From Bolinopsis microptera (lineage: Eukaryota; Ctenophora; Tentaculata; Lobata; Bolinopsidae): a stretch of 64,000 nucleotides of DNA. Of this stretch, positions 35,601 to 44,200 are shown piece after piece (position 1 is the first letter of the stretch; each line of letters starts with the position of its first letter). The position numbers and the translations under genes are program-made. Under the pieces are notes generated by a model that did no database searches, was not told the DNA's origin, and saw only the letters and a list, made by a program, of their open reading frames with translations. The DNA lies in NCBI RefSeq assembly GCF_026151205.1, contig NC_087072.1, positions 1,507,375-1,571,374 of the forward strand. Direction: 5' to 3'.

Positions 35601-35700
35601 ATAATTAAAACAATGAATAACATAACAGTACCTCGATGGCATATTCTTGCTTTTTGATGACCCTCGCCAAAGTCGGCCAAGATGCCTGCCGGGTAGTCAT
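26651..35700 (-). CDS. Alpha-arrestin (arrestin domain-containing protein), 7 coding exons
   Basis: Exons (minus strand): 35632-35700, 35338-35489, 35029-35221, 34535-34768, 33835-33936, 28491-28663, 26651-26738. All junctions are GT-AG, phases agree, and the join gives 336 aa. Alpha-arrestins are cytosolic adaptors for receptor trafficking and ubiquitin ligases. Arrestin_N features: HYLPGEQLTGKIYL, an EGYNKVGWEEG strand, NYSEEVKLFEERILV, then FSYVVPEFLPSSF and VQYSIKAVLEKDD. Arrestin_C features: RGYITVSVRIDKDCY, LTLEITNMTALV, and IKCNYVLAVRCEVPF before LPVTMILEP. The ATG at 35698-35700 follows in-frame stops. The protein ends soon after the C domain (QLYRPWKN) and has no PPxY motif, unlike longer ARRDC1-4 proteins. 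Introns 5 (5,171 bp) and 4 (598 bp) host a lectin gene with a LINE and a SINE-ribozyme. Exact ARRDC orthology is not resolved. Confidence 0.87.
27082..27177. repeat. Short inverted repeat in arrestin intron 6
   Basis: CACGAGGGCGAAGGAC at 27082-27097 is matched by its perfect complement at 27162-27177. A second GAGGGTGAATT / AATTCGCCCTC pair lies inside. It could be a small MITE or a stable intronic hairpin. Confidence 0.8.
27234..27649 (+). repeat. Direct repeat pair of about 76 bp in arrestin intron 6
   Basis: 27234-27309 and 27574-27649 share CAGGATTCAT, AGAAGTTCAG, ATAAAATTCAGATAACATT and TATGCCGTG with about 10 differences. Nothing recognisable lies between them. The remainder of intron 6 (26739-28490) has no gene signal. 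The 62-codon minus-strand frame at 27704-27892 has no known similarity. Confidence 0.8.
29281..29477 (+). repeat. 12-bp tandem repeat just upstream of the lectin start
   Basis: About 16 copies of TTGCTTTTAATG, with a few variants, end 27 bp before the lectin ATG at 29504. The period keeps frame, so the upstream frame stays open and reads as Leu/Met-rich or as Asn-Val-Ala-Phe repeats. These are not protein. The repeat probably lies in the 5' UTR or core promoter and is a likely length polymorphism. Confidence 0.95.
29504..33205 (+). pseudogene. Secreted AbfB-domain (CBM42) beta-trefoil lectin gene, split by a LINE
   Basis: The gene is intronless apart from the insertion. 29504-29581 encodes a signal peptide (MKGFLLLIAVLLQGEALQ) and VGQKVKLR. 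32825-33205 encodes the rest: repeat 1 SVNYPDHFISRLSNGRVAI, repeat 2 around GGLLRHRNYQVWVDP and DSSFAIE, repeat 3 SVNYPGYFLRHAGYSLWI and DSSFEVEGIY, then TAA. The pre-insertion protein would have 152 aa, the size of one three-lobed AbfB trefoil, a fold that binds arabinose-containing glycans in fungal enzymes. The codon phase is continuous across AGA and TCG. No other disabling change is seen, so the loss is recent or allelic. It lies antisense in intron 5 of the alpha-arrestin gene. The real ligand is unknown. A poly-A signal candidate (AATAAA) lies at 33517. Confidence 0.8.
29582..32824 (+). mobile_element. Non-LTR retrotransposon (CR1/Jockey group), 5'-truncated, open EN-RT frame
   Basis: The insertion is about 3.24 kb. 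The frame, open from the host signal peptide to TAA at 32465-32467, contains the C-terminal part of an APE-type endonuclease (FLGDANIDLVKYD, then TLIDHVYTN and SDHLAV, 29582 to about 30075). The reverse transcriptase includes VVPIHKGG, NYRPISLLGSFSK, QYGFRPGRSCEHAL, GVPQGSILGPLLFVIYINDL, and the catalytic YADD at 31493-31504, then ARFLGVILDEKLTWKKHI. The endonuclease N-terminus and ORF1 are missing, so the copy is 5'-truncated. About 350 bp of 3' UTR ends in a CAAA-rich tail. AAGA at 29578-29581 and 32821-32824 may be a 4-bp target duplication, though it merges with the tail. With no stop in the coding part, it is a young copy. Confidence 0.9.
34235..34412 (-). mobile_element. tRNA-derived SINE in arrestin intron 4
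   Basis: On the minus strand a tRNA-like head carries an exact A box, TGGCCCAGTGG (34390-34400), and a B box, GGATCAATACC (34347-34357), about 32 bases apart. This matches internal Pol III promoter spacing. The body then contains a hammerhead ribozyme (34271-34313) and ends in an AT-rich tail of about 35 bp. The outer limits are approximate and I found no clear target duplication. It is in the same sense as the alpha-arrestin transcript. The 132-codon plus-strand frame across it is a shadow. Confidence 0.65.
34271..34313 (-). ncRNA. Type I hammerhead self-cleaving ribozyme
   Basis: Minus strand, in order: helix I strand CCATA, conserved CTGATGAG, helix II GTCCT/AGGAC closing an AAT loop, conserved CGAAA, a 3-bp helix III (ACA/TGT) with a CTG loop, cleavage triplet GTC, and helix I return strand TATGG, complementary to CCATA. 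All core positions of the hammerhead consensus (CUGANGA, GAAA, UH at the site) are present. Cleavage is predicted after the C at 34276. The very short helix III is the form known from retrotransposon-linked hammerheads of schistosomes, Penelope-like elements and retrozymes. Such short-stem forms often act best as dimers. It lies directly behind a Pol III-type head and in sense orientation in intron 4 of the arrestin gene. Confidence 0.88.
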
Positions 35701-36994
35701 GACAACCCACTATCACTAACGAACACTGTAAAAACCCATACCGGTGAGTGTTTAATAATACTAATACAATAATCATTAACTTGATTAGCCACCCCTAACC
35801 TATTTTTAGACACAGCTAACTGGATGTGATGTCATGAAATATCAACGATCATTTTAAAGATTGAAAACTGGACGGTGCCAGGCGGTTCTAATGACCAATT
35901 AAAACATATAAAATAATAGTGAATAATAATCCCTCTGTTCAGGGCACTGCACGCAATATGGTTCATGTTTAGCATGAACTCACTCCAACACTTCAATAGC
36001 TTAAAATGAAATCAAACCAACATATTGTGAAAACTATGATGTTTTGTGTGCTCATATGGAGCAAAAACAAGAAAAAGCTAGTGCAAGGTGATACTGATTA
36101 TATATGCATAATATTCAAGATAATTGACTTACTTTATCCTTCAGTCCACTGACAGTGAAGTAAATGCAATTATTTGCCTCACTCCCCAGCTCCACAACCC
36201 GCACTGAATGTGTTTTTTAGCTGTCCAGTAATCTTTCATACGGAATGATTCATCCTTACTCCATCAAGCCATTGTTCATATTTTAGAATCATCCCTGAAT
36301 TATGCTTATTGACTTGTCAGATTTAAACAGGATATACTGCAAGAAAAATAACAATGTACTGATTGGCTTACATATGGGCTGACCTATGGACCAAAGGTAG
36401 CATTATTAGTAATTATCTATTTTGCAAAGACATGTGTAATATCAAAATACCTTAGGGAATAGGGATCGCTCACATATTTGGTGAGCCAGATTTTGGCCAT
36501 TCTAAACCCGATCCCCCTTCTCTTGCGGGTGTTTATATAATGAACAATTATTCCACTATTTTAAAGAGCTCTAAATTTAGTTCTACGTTGCAAAGATATG
36601 GTTATTGGTCGTGCTTCAGTTTGGGTTCAATTGGGCTGAGCTCTGTGTTATCTTAGTCCTACATGATATATAATAATTATTGTTGATTGTATGCAGTACT
36701 TACTTTCCTAATCAACAAATTATTCATGTTTAGATACCAAGATTAAAATCAATTCTATTCTCTTCATTGAAAACCAGTCCCCATTGTGTTCTTTATTCAT
36801 TTTCTTATTTTATTTCATCCAGAGCATATTATATATCTGTCTGCTTAAATTTTTTAAATCATCTGAAGGGACTGCTTTCAAAACATTCAGATGCTTGAAT
36901 TTCCAAAAATATTAACGCATACCATTCTCATATTACGTGGATACCATAATTTAGAAGTTTTTGATTTGAAACTTTTATAAATTATAGTATAAAC
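35701..36994. other. Upstream region of the alpha-arrestin gene, possible 5' exon
   Basis: A minus-strand stretch ending at 36133 before a consensus donor GTAAGT reads VRVVELGSEANNCIYFTVSG in one frame. The region just 5' of the arrestin ATG also starts after a good acceptor (TTTTTACAG, about 35730). If joined, the frame does not continue into the arrestin frame, so this would be a 5' UTR exon or belong to another transcript. The remaining sequence is AT-rich and unassigned. Confidence 0.3.
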
Positions 36995-37100
36995 TAATGT
37001 AACCCAGGCCTACGGCCGGAATTTCACTATCACAGCTGAAATACAAATGTATATTCCTGCTCATTCGAAAACACTGTTGCAGTTAAAACGGTACAAAAGC
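36995..37100 (-). mobile_element. Transposon terminus, Helitron-like 3' end (copy 2 of 3)
   Basis: On the minus strand: CAG(C)TGTGATAGTGAAAT, then the stem CCGGCCGTAGGCC, then TGGGTTACATTAG before T. It is the inverted counterpart of the terminus at 7045-7146. The end tetranucleotide is TTAG in place of CTAG. The body would extend to the right, toward the satellite array that begins 90 bp further on. Confidence 0.4.
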
Positions 37101-37132
37101 AGTGGCGAAAGGTTGCCTGTTGGGCGCCTCGA

Positions 37133-39278
37133 ATGGGACAGAGTATGGGACAGAGTATGGGACAGTATGATTTTTCAATTATTTTCGAAATTATGACTAC
37201 CAGTACCTCAATTTGGTTTCATATCATCATTAATTAACTGACTAATTGGTTTGTGGGCAAAAATTTCATCCAATCTGTCAATTGTGGGTTCACAAATTTT
37301 CAAATCTGAAAATAGGACAGAGTTTTGAAAATACAACTTTTCGTTTTGTTAAGATTTCTGCTGTGAGCTTCCTCCGACCCAAATCAAAATTCCAGCACCC
37401 CATACGTGTCATTTGCTATCTATAGTTGACTGACTAATTGGTTGCGGGTCAGAATTTCGGTCAAAACTGTACAATTTCGGCCCTGGAAATTTCAGCTTCA
37501 AAAACCGAAAATGGGACAGAGTATGGGACAGTCTGATTTTTCAATTATTTTCGAAATTATGACTACCAGTACCTCAATTTGGTTTCATATCATCATTAAT
37601 TAACTGACTAATTGGTTTGTGGGCAAGAATTTCATCCAATCTGTCAATTGTGGGTTCACAAATTTTCAAATCTGAAAATGGGACAGAGTTTTGAAAATAC
37701 AACTTTTCGTTTTGTTAAGATTTCTGCTGTGAGCTTCCTCCGACCCAAATCAAAATTCCAGCACCCCATACGTGTCATTTGCTATCTATAGTTGACTGAC
37801 TAATTAGTTGCAGGTCAGAAATTCGGTCAAAAATGTAAAATTTCGGCCCTGGAAATTTCAGCTTCAAAAACCGAAAATGGGACAGAGTATGGGACAGTAT
37901 GATTTTTCAATTCTTTTCGAAATTATGACTACCAGTACCTCAATTTGGTTTCATATCATCATTAATTAACTGACTAATTGGTTTGTGGGCAAAAATTTCA
38001 TCCAATCTGTCAATTGTGGGTTCACAAATTTTCAAATCTGAAAATGGGACAGAGTTTTGAAAATACAACTTTTCGTTTTGTTAAGATTTCTGCTGTGAGC
38101 TTCCTCCGACCCAAATCAAAATTCCAGCACCCCATATGTGTCATTTGCTATCTATAGTTGACTGACTAATTGGTTGCGGGTCAGAAATTCGGTCAAAACT
38201 GTAAAATTTCGGCCCTGGAAATTTCAGCTCCAAAAACCGAAAATGGGACAGAGTATGGGACAGTATGATTTTTCAATTCTTTTCGAAATTATGACTACCA
38301 GTACCTCAATTTGGTTTCATATCATCATTAATTAACTGACTAATTGGTTTGTGGGCAAAAATTTCATCCAATCTGTCAATTGTGGGTTCACAAATTTTCA
38401 AATCTGAAAATGGGACAGAGTTTTGAAAATACAACTTTTCGGCTTGTTAAGATTTCTGCTGTGAGCTTCCTCCGACCCAAATCAAAATTCCAGCACCCCA
38501 TACGTGTCATTTGCTATCTATAGTTGACTGACTAATTGGTTGCGGGTCAGAATTTCGGTCAAAACTGTAAAATTTCGGCCCTGGAAATTTCAGCTTCAAA
38601 AACCGAAAATGGGACAGAGTATGGGACAGTCTGATTTTTCAATTCTTTTCGAAATTATGACTACTAGTACCTCAATTTGGTTTCATATCATCATTAATTA
38701 ACTGACTAATTGGTTTGTGGGCAAAAATTTCATCCAATCTGTCAATTGTGGGTTCACAAATTTTCAAATCTGAAAATGGGACAGAGTTTTGAAAATACAA
38801 CTTTTCGTTTTGTTAAGATTTCTGCTGTGAGCTTCCTCCGACCCAAATCAAAATTCCAGCACCCCATACGTGTCATTTGCTATCTATAGTTGACTGACTA
38901 ATTGGTTGCGGGTCAGAATTTCGGTCAAAACTGTAAAATTTCGGCCCTGGAAATTTCAGCTTCAAAAACCGAAAATGGGACAGAGTATGGGACAGTCTGA
39001 TTTTTCAATTCTTTTCGAAATTATGACTACTAGTACCTCAATTTGGTTTCATATCATCATTAATTAACTGACTAATTGGTTTGTGGGCAAAAATTTCATC
39101 CAATCTGTCAATTGTGGGTTCACAAATTTTCAAATCTGAAAATGGGACAGAGTTTTGAAAATACAACTTTTCGTTTTGTTAAGATTTCTGCTGTGAGCTT
39201 CCTCCGACCCAAATCAAAATTCCAGCACCCCATACGTGTCATTTGCTATCTATAGTTGACTGACTAATTGGTTGCGGG
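37133..39278 (+). repeat. 366-bp satellite array, left block (clean)
   Basis: Successive GAGTATGGGACAGT marks are exactly 366 bp apart (GTATGG at 37521, 37887, 38253, 38619, 38985). Monomers here are nearly identical. Each is a dimer: two ACTGACTAATTGGTT blocks are 174 and 192 bp apart, and both halves also share GAAAATGGGACAGAG. The block ends at the hAT-like insertion. Minus-strand frames such as DEIFAHKPISQLINDD are repeat artefacts. Confidence 0.97.
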
Positions 39279-41299
39279 CAGTGGTGTAGGAATGATTTTC
39301 TTCATGGGGGGTGGCCAAATTCTAAATATTTTTGGCGCTTCGCGCCACACCCTAAATGTTTTGGCGCTTCGCGCCAAAGCCAGAATTTCGAGGGTAAGGA
39401 CAAAAGGAAATTGCAGCATGTTGATGTGCAGTATCACGATTTTTCACGCTTGCCGCGACAAATCGCGATTTTTCAGATCCTGGCATCACGACAAATTTTA
39501 CCTGGGGGCCTCGGCTATTATATTTATGTTTATAATCATATGAACATAAATCACCGAATAGAGATTCGATTTTGGTGGAATGACAGGCTGAGTGCGGCCC
39601 AGTGGCAGTTAGACAAATCGCGATTTTTTCAGTTCTCCACGTCAAATTGTGCATTTTCCTTTAAATCTGAGGACCAAATTTGCGTATTTTCCTTCAAATC
39701 TATGGGCCAAATATAACGTTTTTTATAATTAGTATATGAAACCAATCAGTATCACATCCACAACCTTCTGAATGTAGGTAAGGACTTCAAAAACAAAAAA
39801 CCGAAAAATATATTTTTGGCTCATAATGATCAGGGTAGCAAACATGAACAAAAGTAGTTTCCAAGAAAACTTTGAAAATTTTTGACTTAGAAAATTTTCG
39901 GTCTGAGTCATTCTCGATACGTACTTCTGAAAGCAGAGCTCCTGCTTCCGAGCTCGTATTTCGAAGGCGATGCCTGCCTTCTGAGATCGCATTACAAAGG
40001 GTGACCCTCGAGTTCAAAATCTTATATCGAACTTCGAAAACCGAAAAAAATATTTTTGGCTCATAATGATCAGGGTAGCACGAAACATTTTGAACATTTA
40101 AAATATAATTTGAAACATTACAGTAACGTTATTCAAATCTCAAACAAAAACAGTATATTACAAAGTTTTGTGTTTTGATCATATGATCGTGGATGTATAG
40201 TGATTGATTGCATAATTTTGAATTTGATTGATGGTGATTGTGAGTGAGAAGATGTTTGGAGTGCCAGCCAGTAACTCTGTCAAATGAACAGCCCATTGAA
40301 GAGCGAATGAGCGCAAGCGCAGGAACAGCAGAGAGGGTGGCACAAAACGGCACACACGGAAAGGACGAAACAAAAAAGAAAAAACGCCGTGCGCGGTAAG
40401 CTTGCCTATGTCTGAGAGCTGGTGTTACCTGGCAAGAGGCCTCGAAGGAGGTGCCGTGGTGGAGTGTGAAGGGAAAGCACGGCAGCTCTAACTGATTATG
40501 ATGAAACATGAACAAAATGATGAAACATGAACAAAAGTAGTTTACAAGAAAACTTGGAAAATTTTTGACTTAAAATTTTCGGGAAAAAATTGTTCCCAAA
40601 AATTTTTAGAAATCTAAATAAAAAAGTTGGCCCTTTTTGGCCCCTTGCCCAGATTTCATGGGCCCACATCCAGAAAGTTTCATATTTCCTCCCAGATGCG
40701 TTTTTTTCTAAATTCTGTGGCCCACTCGCTTCACTCGCAAGTTTGCCTTTTTTCTGTTGCCCGCTCATTTTGCTCGCAAATTTTTAACACTCGACCAATT
40801 CACGAGCAGGGACGTAGCCAGGATTTTTCTTTGGGGGGGTGTTTTCGGCGAGCGAAACGACGTGTCCAATTCAGCTGCGCAGCGAGCAAGCTGTGGCAGG
40901 GGTCTGGGGGCGCAGCCCCCGGAAAATGTTTGCGAAATAGGGTGTCTTAGACGACATTTGACATTAAAGAAATTTGTAGGACAGCAATAAACTGGGATTG
41001 TAAAGAATCAAGTACTCACATATATTTGGTAACTTCACAACAGCAATCTGCATTCTCCAATCAGAATATTTCACTGTGTTCCAAAACTAACAGGATGTTC
41101 CTCTTTGATTTTTAAACAATCGAAAAATTTTCTTCAAAAATTTCCTCAATTAATTTGTATTTATTTTAGGAGTAACTTCTCAAAAATTTCCTCTTTTTCC
41201 TCCCGTTTTTTCCTCCCAACAAAAAATTTCCTCCCAGGCTGCCTGTCAAGATGGCGTGTTTCTGGATGTGGATTCATGGGGGGGCTTCCTACACCCCTG
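39279..41299. mobile_element. hAT-like DNA transposon, non-autonomous, 2,021 bp
   Basis: The left end CAGTGGTGTAGGAA and the right end, read inverted, CAGGGGTGTAGGAA are terminal inverted repeats. The satellite string GTTGCGGG is duplicated exactly at 39271-39278 and 41300-41307, an 8-bp target duplication, the hAT hallmark. No transposase is present. Inside there are direct repeats (about 39800-39905 resembling 40030-40080 plus 40520-40590), apparently split by a 440-bp insert at about 40079-40522. A second hAT-type end, CAGGGACGTAGCCAGG, lies at 40807, suggesting a nested relative. Palindromic GGCGCTTCGCGCC appears twice near 39332 and 39361. Confidence 0.85.
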
Positions 41300-44200
41300 G
41301 TTGCGGGTCAGAATTTCCGGTCAAAAACTGTAAAATTTCGGGCCCCCCGGAAATTTCAGCTTCAAAAACCGAAAATGGGACAGAGTATGGGACAGTCTGA
41401 TTTTTCAATTCTTTTCGAAATTATGACTACCAGTACCTCAATTTGGTTTCATATCATCATTAATTAACTGACTAATTGGTTTGTGGGCAAAAATTTCATC
41501 CAATCTGTCAATTGTGGGTTCACAAATTTTCAAATCCTGAAAATGGACAGAGTTTTGAAAATACAACTTTTCGTTTTGTTAAGATTTCTGCTGTGAGCTT
41601 CCTCCCACCCAAATCAAAATTCCAGCACCCCAATCGTGTACATTTGCTATCTATAGTTGACTGAATAATTGGTTGCGGGTCAAAAATTCGGTCAAAACTG
41701 TAAAATTCGGCCCTGGAAATTTCAGCTTCAAAAACCGAAAATGGGACAGAGTATGGGGACAGTCTGATTTTTCAATTATTTTCGAAATTATGACTACCAG
41801 TACCTCAATTTGTTTCATATCATCATTAATTAACTGACTAATTGGTTTGTGGGCAAGAATTTCATCCAATCTGTCAATTGTGGGTTCACAAAATTTTCAA
41901 ATCTGAAAATGGGACAGAGTTTTGAAAATACAACTTTCGTTTTGTTAAGATTTCTGCTGTGAGCTTCCTCCGACCCAAATCAAAATTCCAGCACCCCAAT
42001 CGTGTCATTTGCTATTTATAGTTGACTGACTAATTGATTGCGGGTCAGAATTTCGGTCAAAACTGTAAAATTTCGGCCCTGGAAATTTCAGCTTCAAAAA
42101 CCGAAAATGGGACAGATTATGGGACAGTATGATTTTTCAATTCTTTTCGAAATTATGACTACCAGTACCTCAATTTGGTTTCATATCATCATTAATTAAC
42201 TGACTAATTGGTTTGTGGGCAAAAATTTCATCCAATCTGTCAATTGTGGGTTCACAAATTTTCAAATCTGAAAATGGGACAGAGTTTTTGAAAAATACAA
42301 TTTTTTCTTTTTTGTTAAGTTTTCTGTTGGCTTCCCCCGGGCCCCAAATAAAAATTTCCCGGCACCCCCTATTTGTAAATTTGTTTATCTAAAATTTGAC
42401 TGGAAAAATTTGGGTTTGGGGGGTTTAAAAATTCGGTCAAAATTTAAAAAATTTGGGCCCCCGGGAAATTTCCCGTTTCCAAAAACCGAAAATGGGGACA
42501 GGGTTGGGCCCCGTATGTTTTTTTCAATTTTTTTTGGGAAATTTAAAGATCCCAGTACCTAAAATTTGGTTTTCATATCATCTTTAAATTAACTGACAAA
42601 TTTGGGTTTTTTTTGGGAAAAAATTTTCATGCAATCGTAAATTGTGGGTTAAAAAAATTTTTAAAATTGAAAAGGGATGATTTTTTAAAAATTTAAAAAT
42701 TTTCGTTTTTTTAAAGTTTTTTGCTGAGCTTTCCTCTGCCCCCAAATTTAAAAATTCCCAGCCCCCAAATTTCGTGTCTTTTGCTTCTATATTGATGAAA
42801 AAAGGGTTGCGGGTAAAAATTTTCGGTCAAAACTGAAAATTTCGGCCCTGGAAATTTCAGCTTAAAAAACCCAAAAACTAAAAACAGGTATGGGACTTTG
42901 ATTTTTAATTTTTTTCGAAATTATGTCCCAAGTACCTCTTTTGGGTTTTCATCTAAATTAATTAACGACAAATTTGGTTTGTGGGAAAAAAATTTCACCC
43001 AAAACGTAAATTTTGGGTTCAAAAATTTTAAAATTTCTGAAAAGGGGGCAGAGTTTAAAAATCCCAATTTTTCCCGTTTTTTTTAAGTTTTGTGTGAGCT
43101 TCCTCTGCCCCAAAATTAAAAATTCCGCACCCCTGGGGGTGTAAATTTGCTATCTTTTAGTTGACTGCAAAAATTGGTTGCGGGTCAGAAATTGGGTAAA
43201 AAACTGTAAAAATTTTCGGCCCTGAAATTCGGGCTTAAAAAACCAAAAAGGGGACGGGTAGGGGCCCGAAAAAATTTTTTAAAATTTTCTTTCAAATTTT
43301 TATCCCCGTCCCCCTTTTGGTTTCATATCACCCTTTAAAATTAATTTATTTAATTGGGTTTTGGGGTGGGAAAAAATTTTTATCCAACCCTGTCAATTGT
43401 GGGTTCACAAAATTTTAAAATCTAAAAAATGGGCCAAAAGTTTTGAAAAACCCCCTTTTTTTTTGGGTTAAAAGATTTTCTGTGAGTTTCCTCTGCCCCA
43501 AATAAAAATTCCCCCCCCCCAAATGTGTAAATTTGCATTTAAGTTGATGACTAATTGGTTGGAGTAAAGAAATTCGGCCCAAAAACTGTTTTAAATTTGG
43601 GCCCCCGGAAAAATTTCAGCTTCAAAAACCGAAAAGGGGACAGAAAAAGGGACTTTGATTTTTCAATTTTTTCGAAATTAGCAAACCCGACCCCCTTTTG
43701 GGTTTTTCTTACATCATTATTAACTGCCAAATTTGGGTTTTTTGGGGGAAAAAAATTTCACCCAAAAATCTGTAAATTTGTGGTTCAAAAATTTTTTAAA
43801 ATCTAAAAAAGGGGAAGATTTTTGAAATACAATTTTTCGTTTTGTTAAGTTTTTCTGCTGTGAGTTTCCCCTCCCCCCCCAAACCCAAAATTCCAGCACC
43901 CCAATGGGTGTAAATTTGCTATTTTTTAAAAAGTTAAACTGAAAAATTGGGTTTGCGGGTCAAAAATTTCCCGGTCAAAACGAAAAAATTTCCCGGCCCC
44001 CTAAAAATTTTCGGGCTTAAAAAACCCGGGAATAATGGGACAGAGTAGGGGACGGAAAATGTTTTTTTAAATTCTTTTGGGAAATTTTAGGAAAACCAGT
44101 ACCTTAATTTTGGGTTTCATATATCATTAATTAACTGACTAATGGTTTGTGGGCAAAAATTTCATCCAATCTGTCAATTGTGGGTTCACAAATTTTCAAA

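Noticed and set aside
35570-35776. Minus-strand 68-codon frame at the first arrestin exon
   Set aside because: It is out of phase with exon 2. The frame starting ATG at 35700 joins in phase and fits the family.
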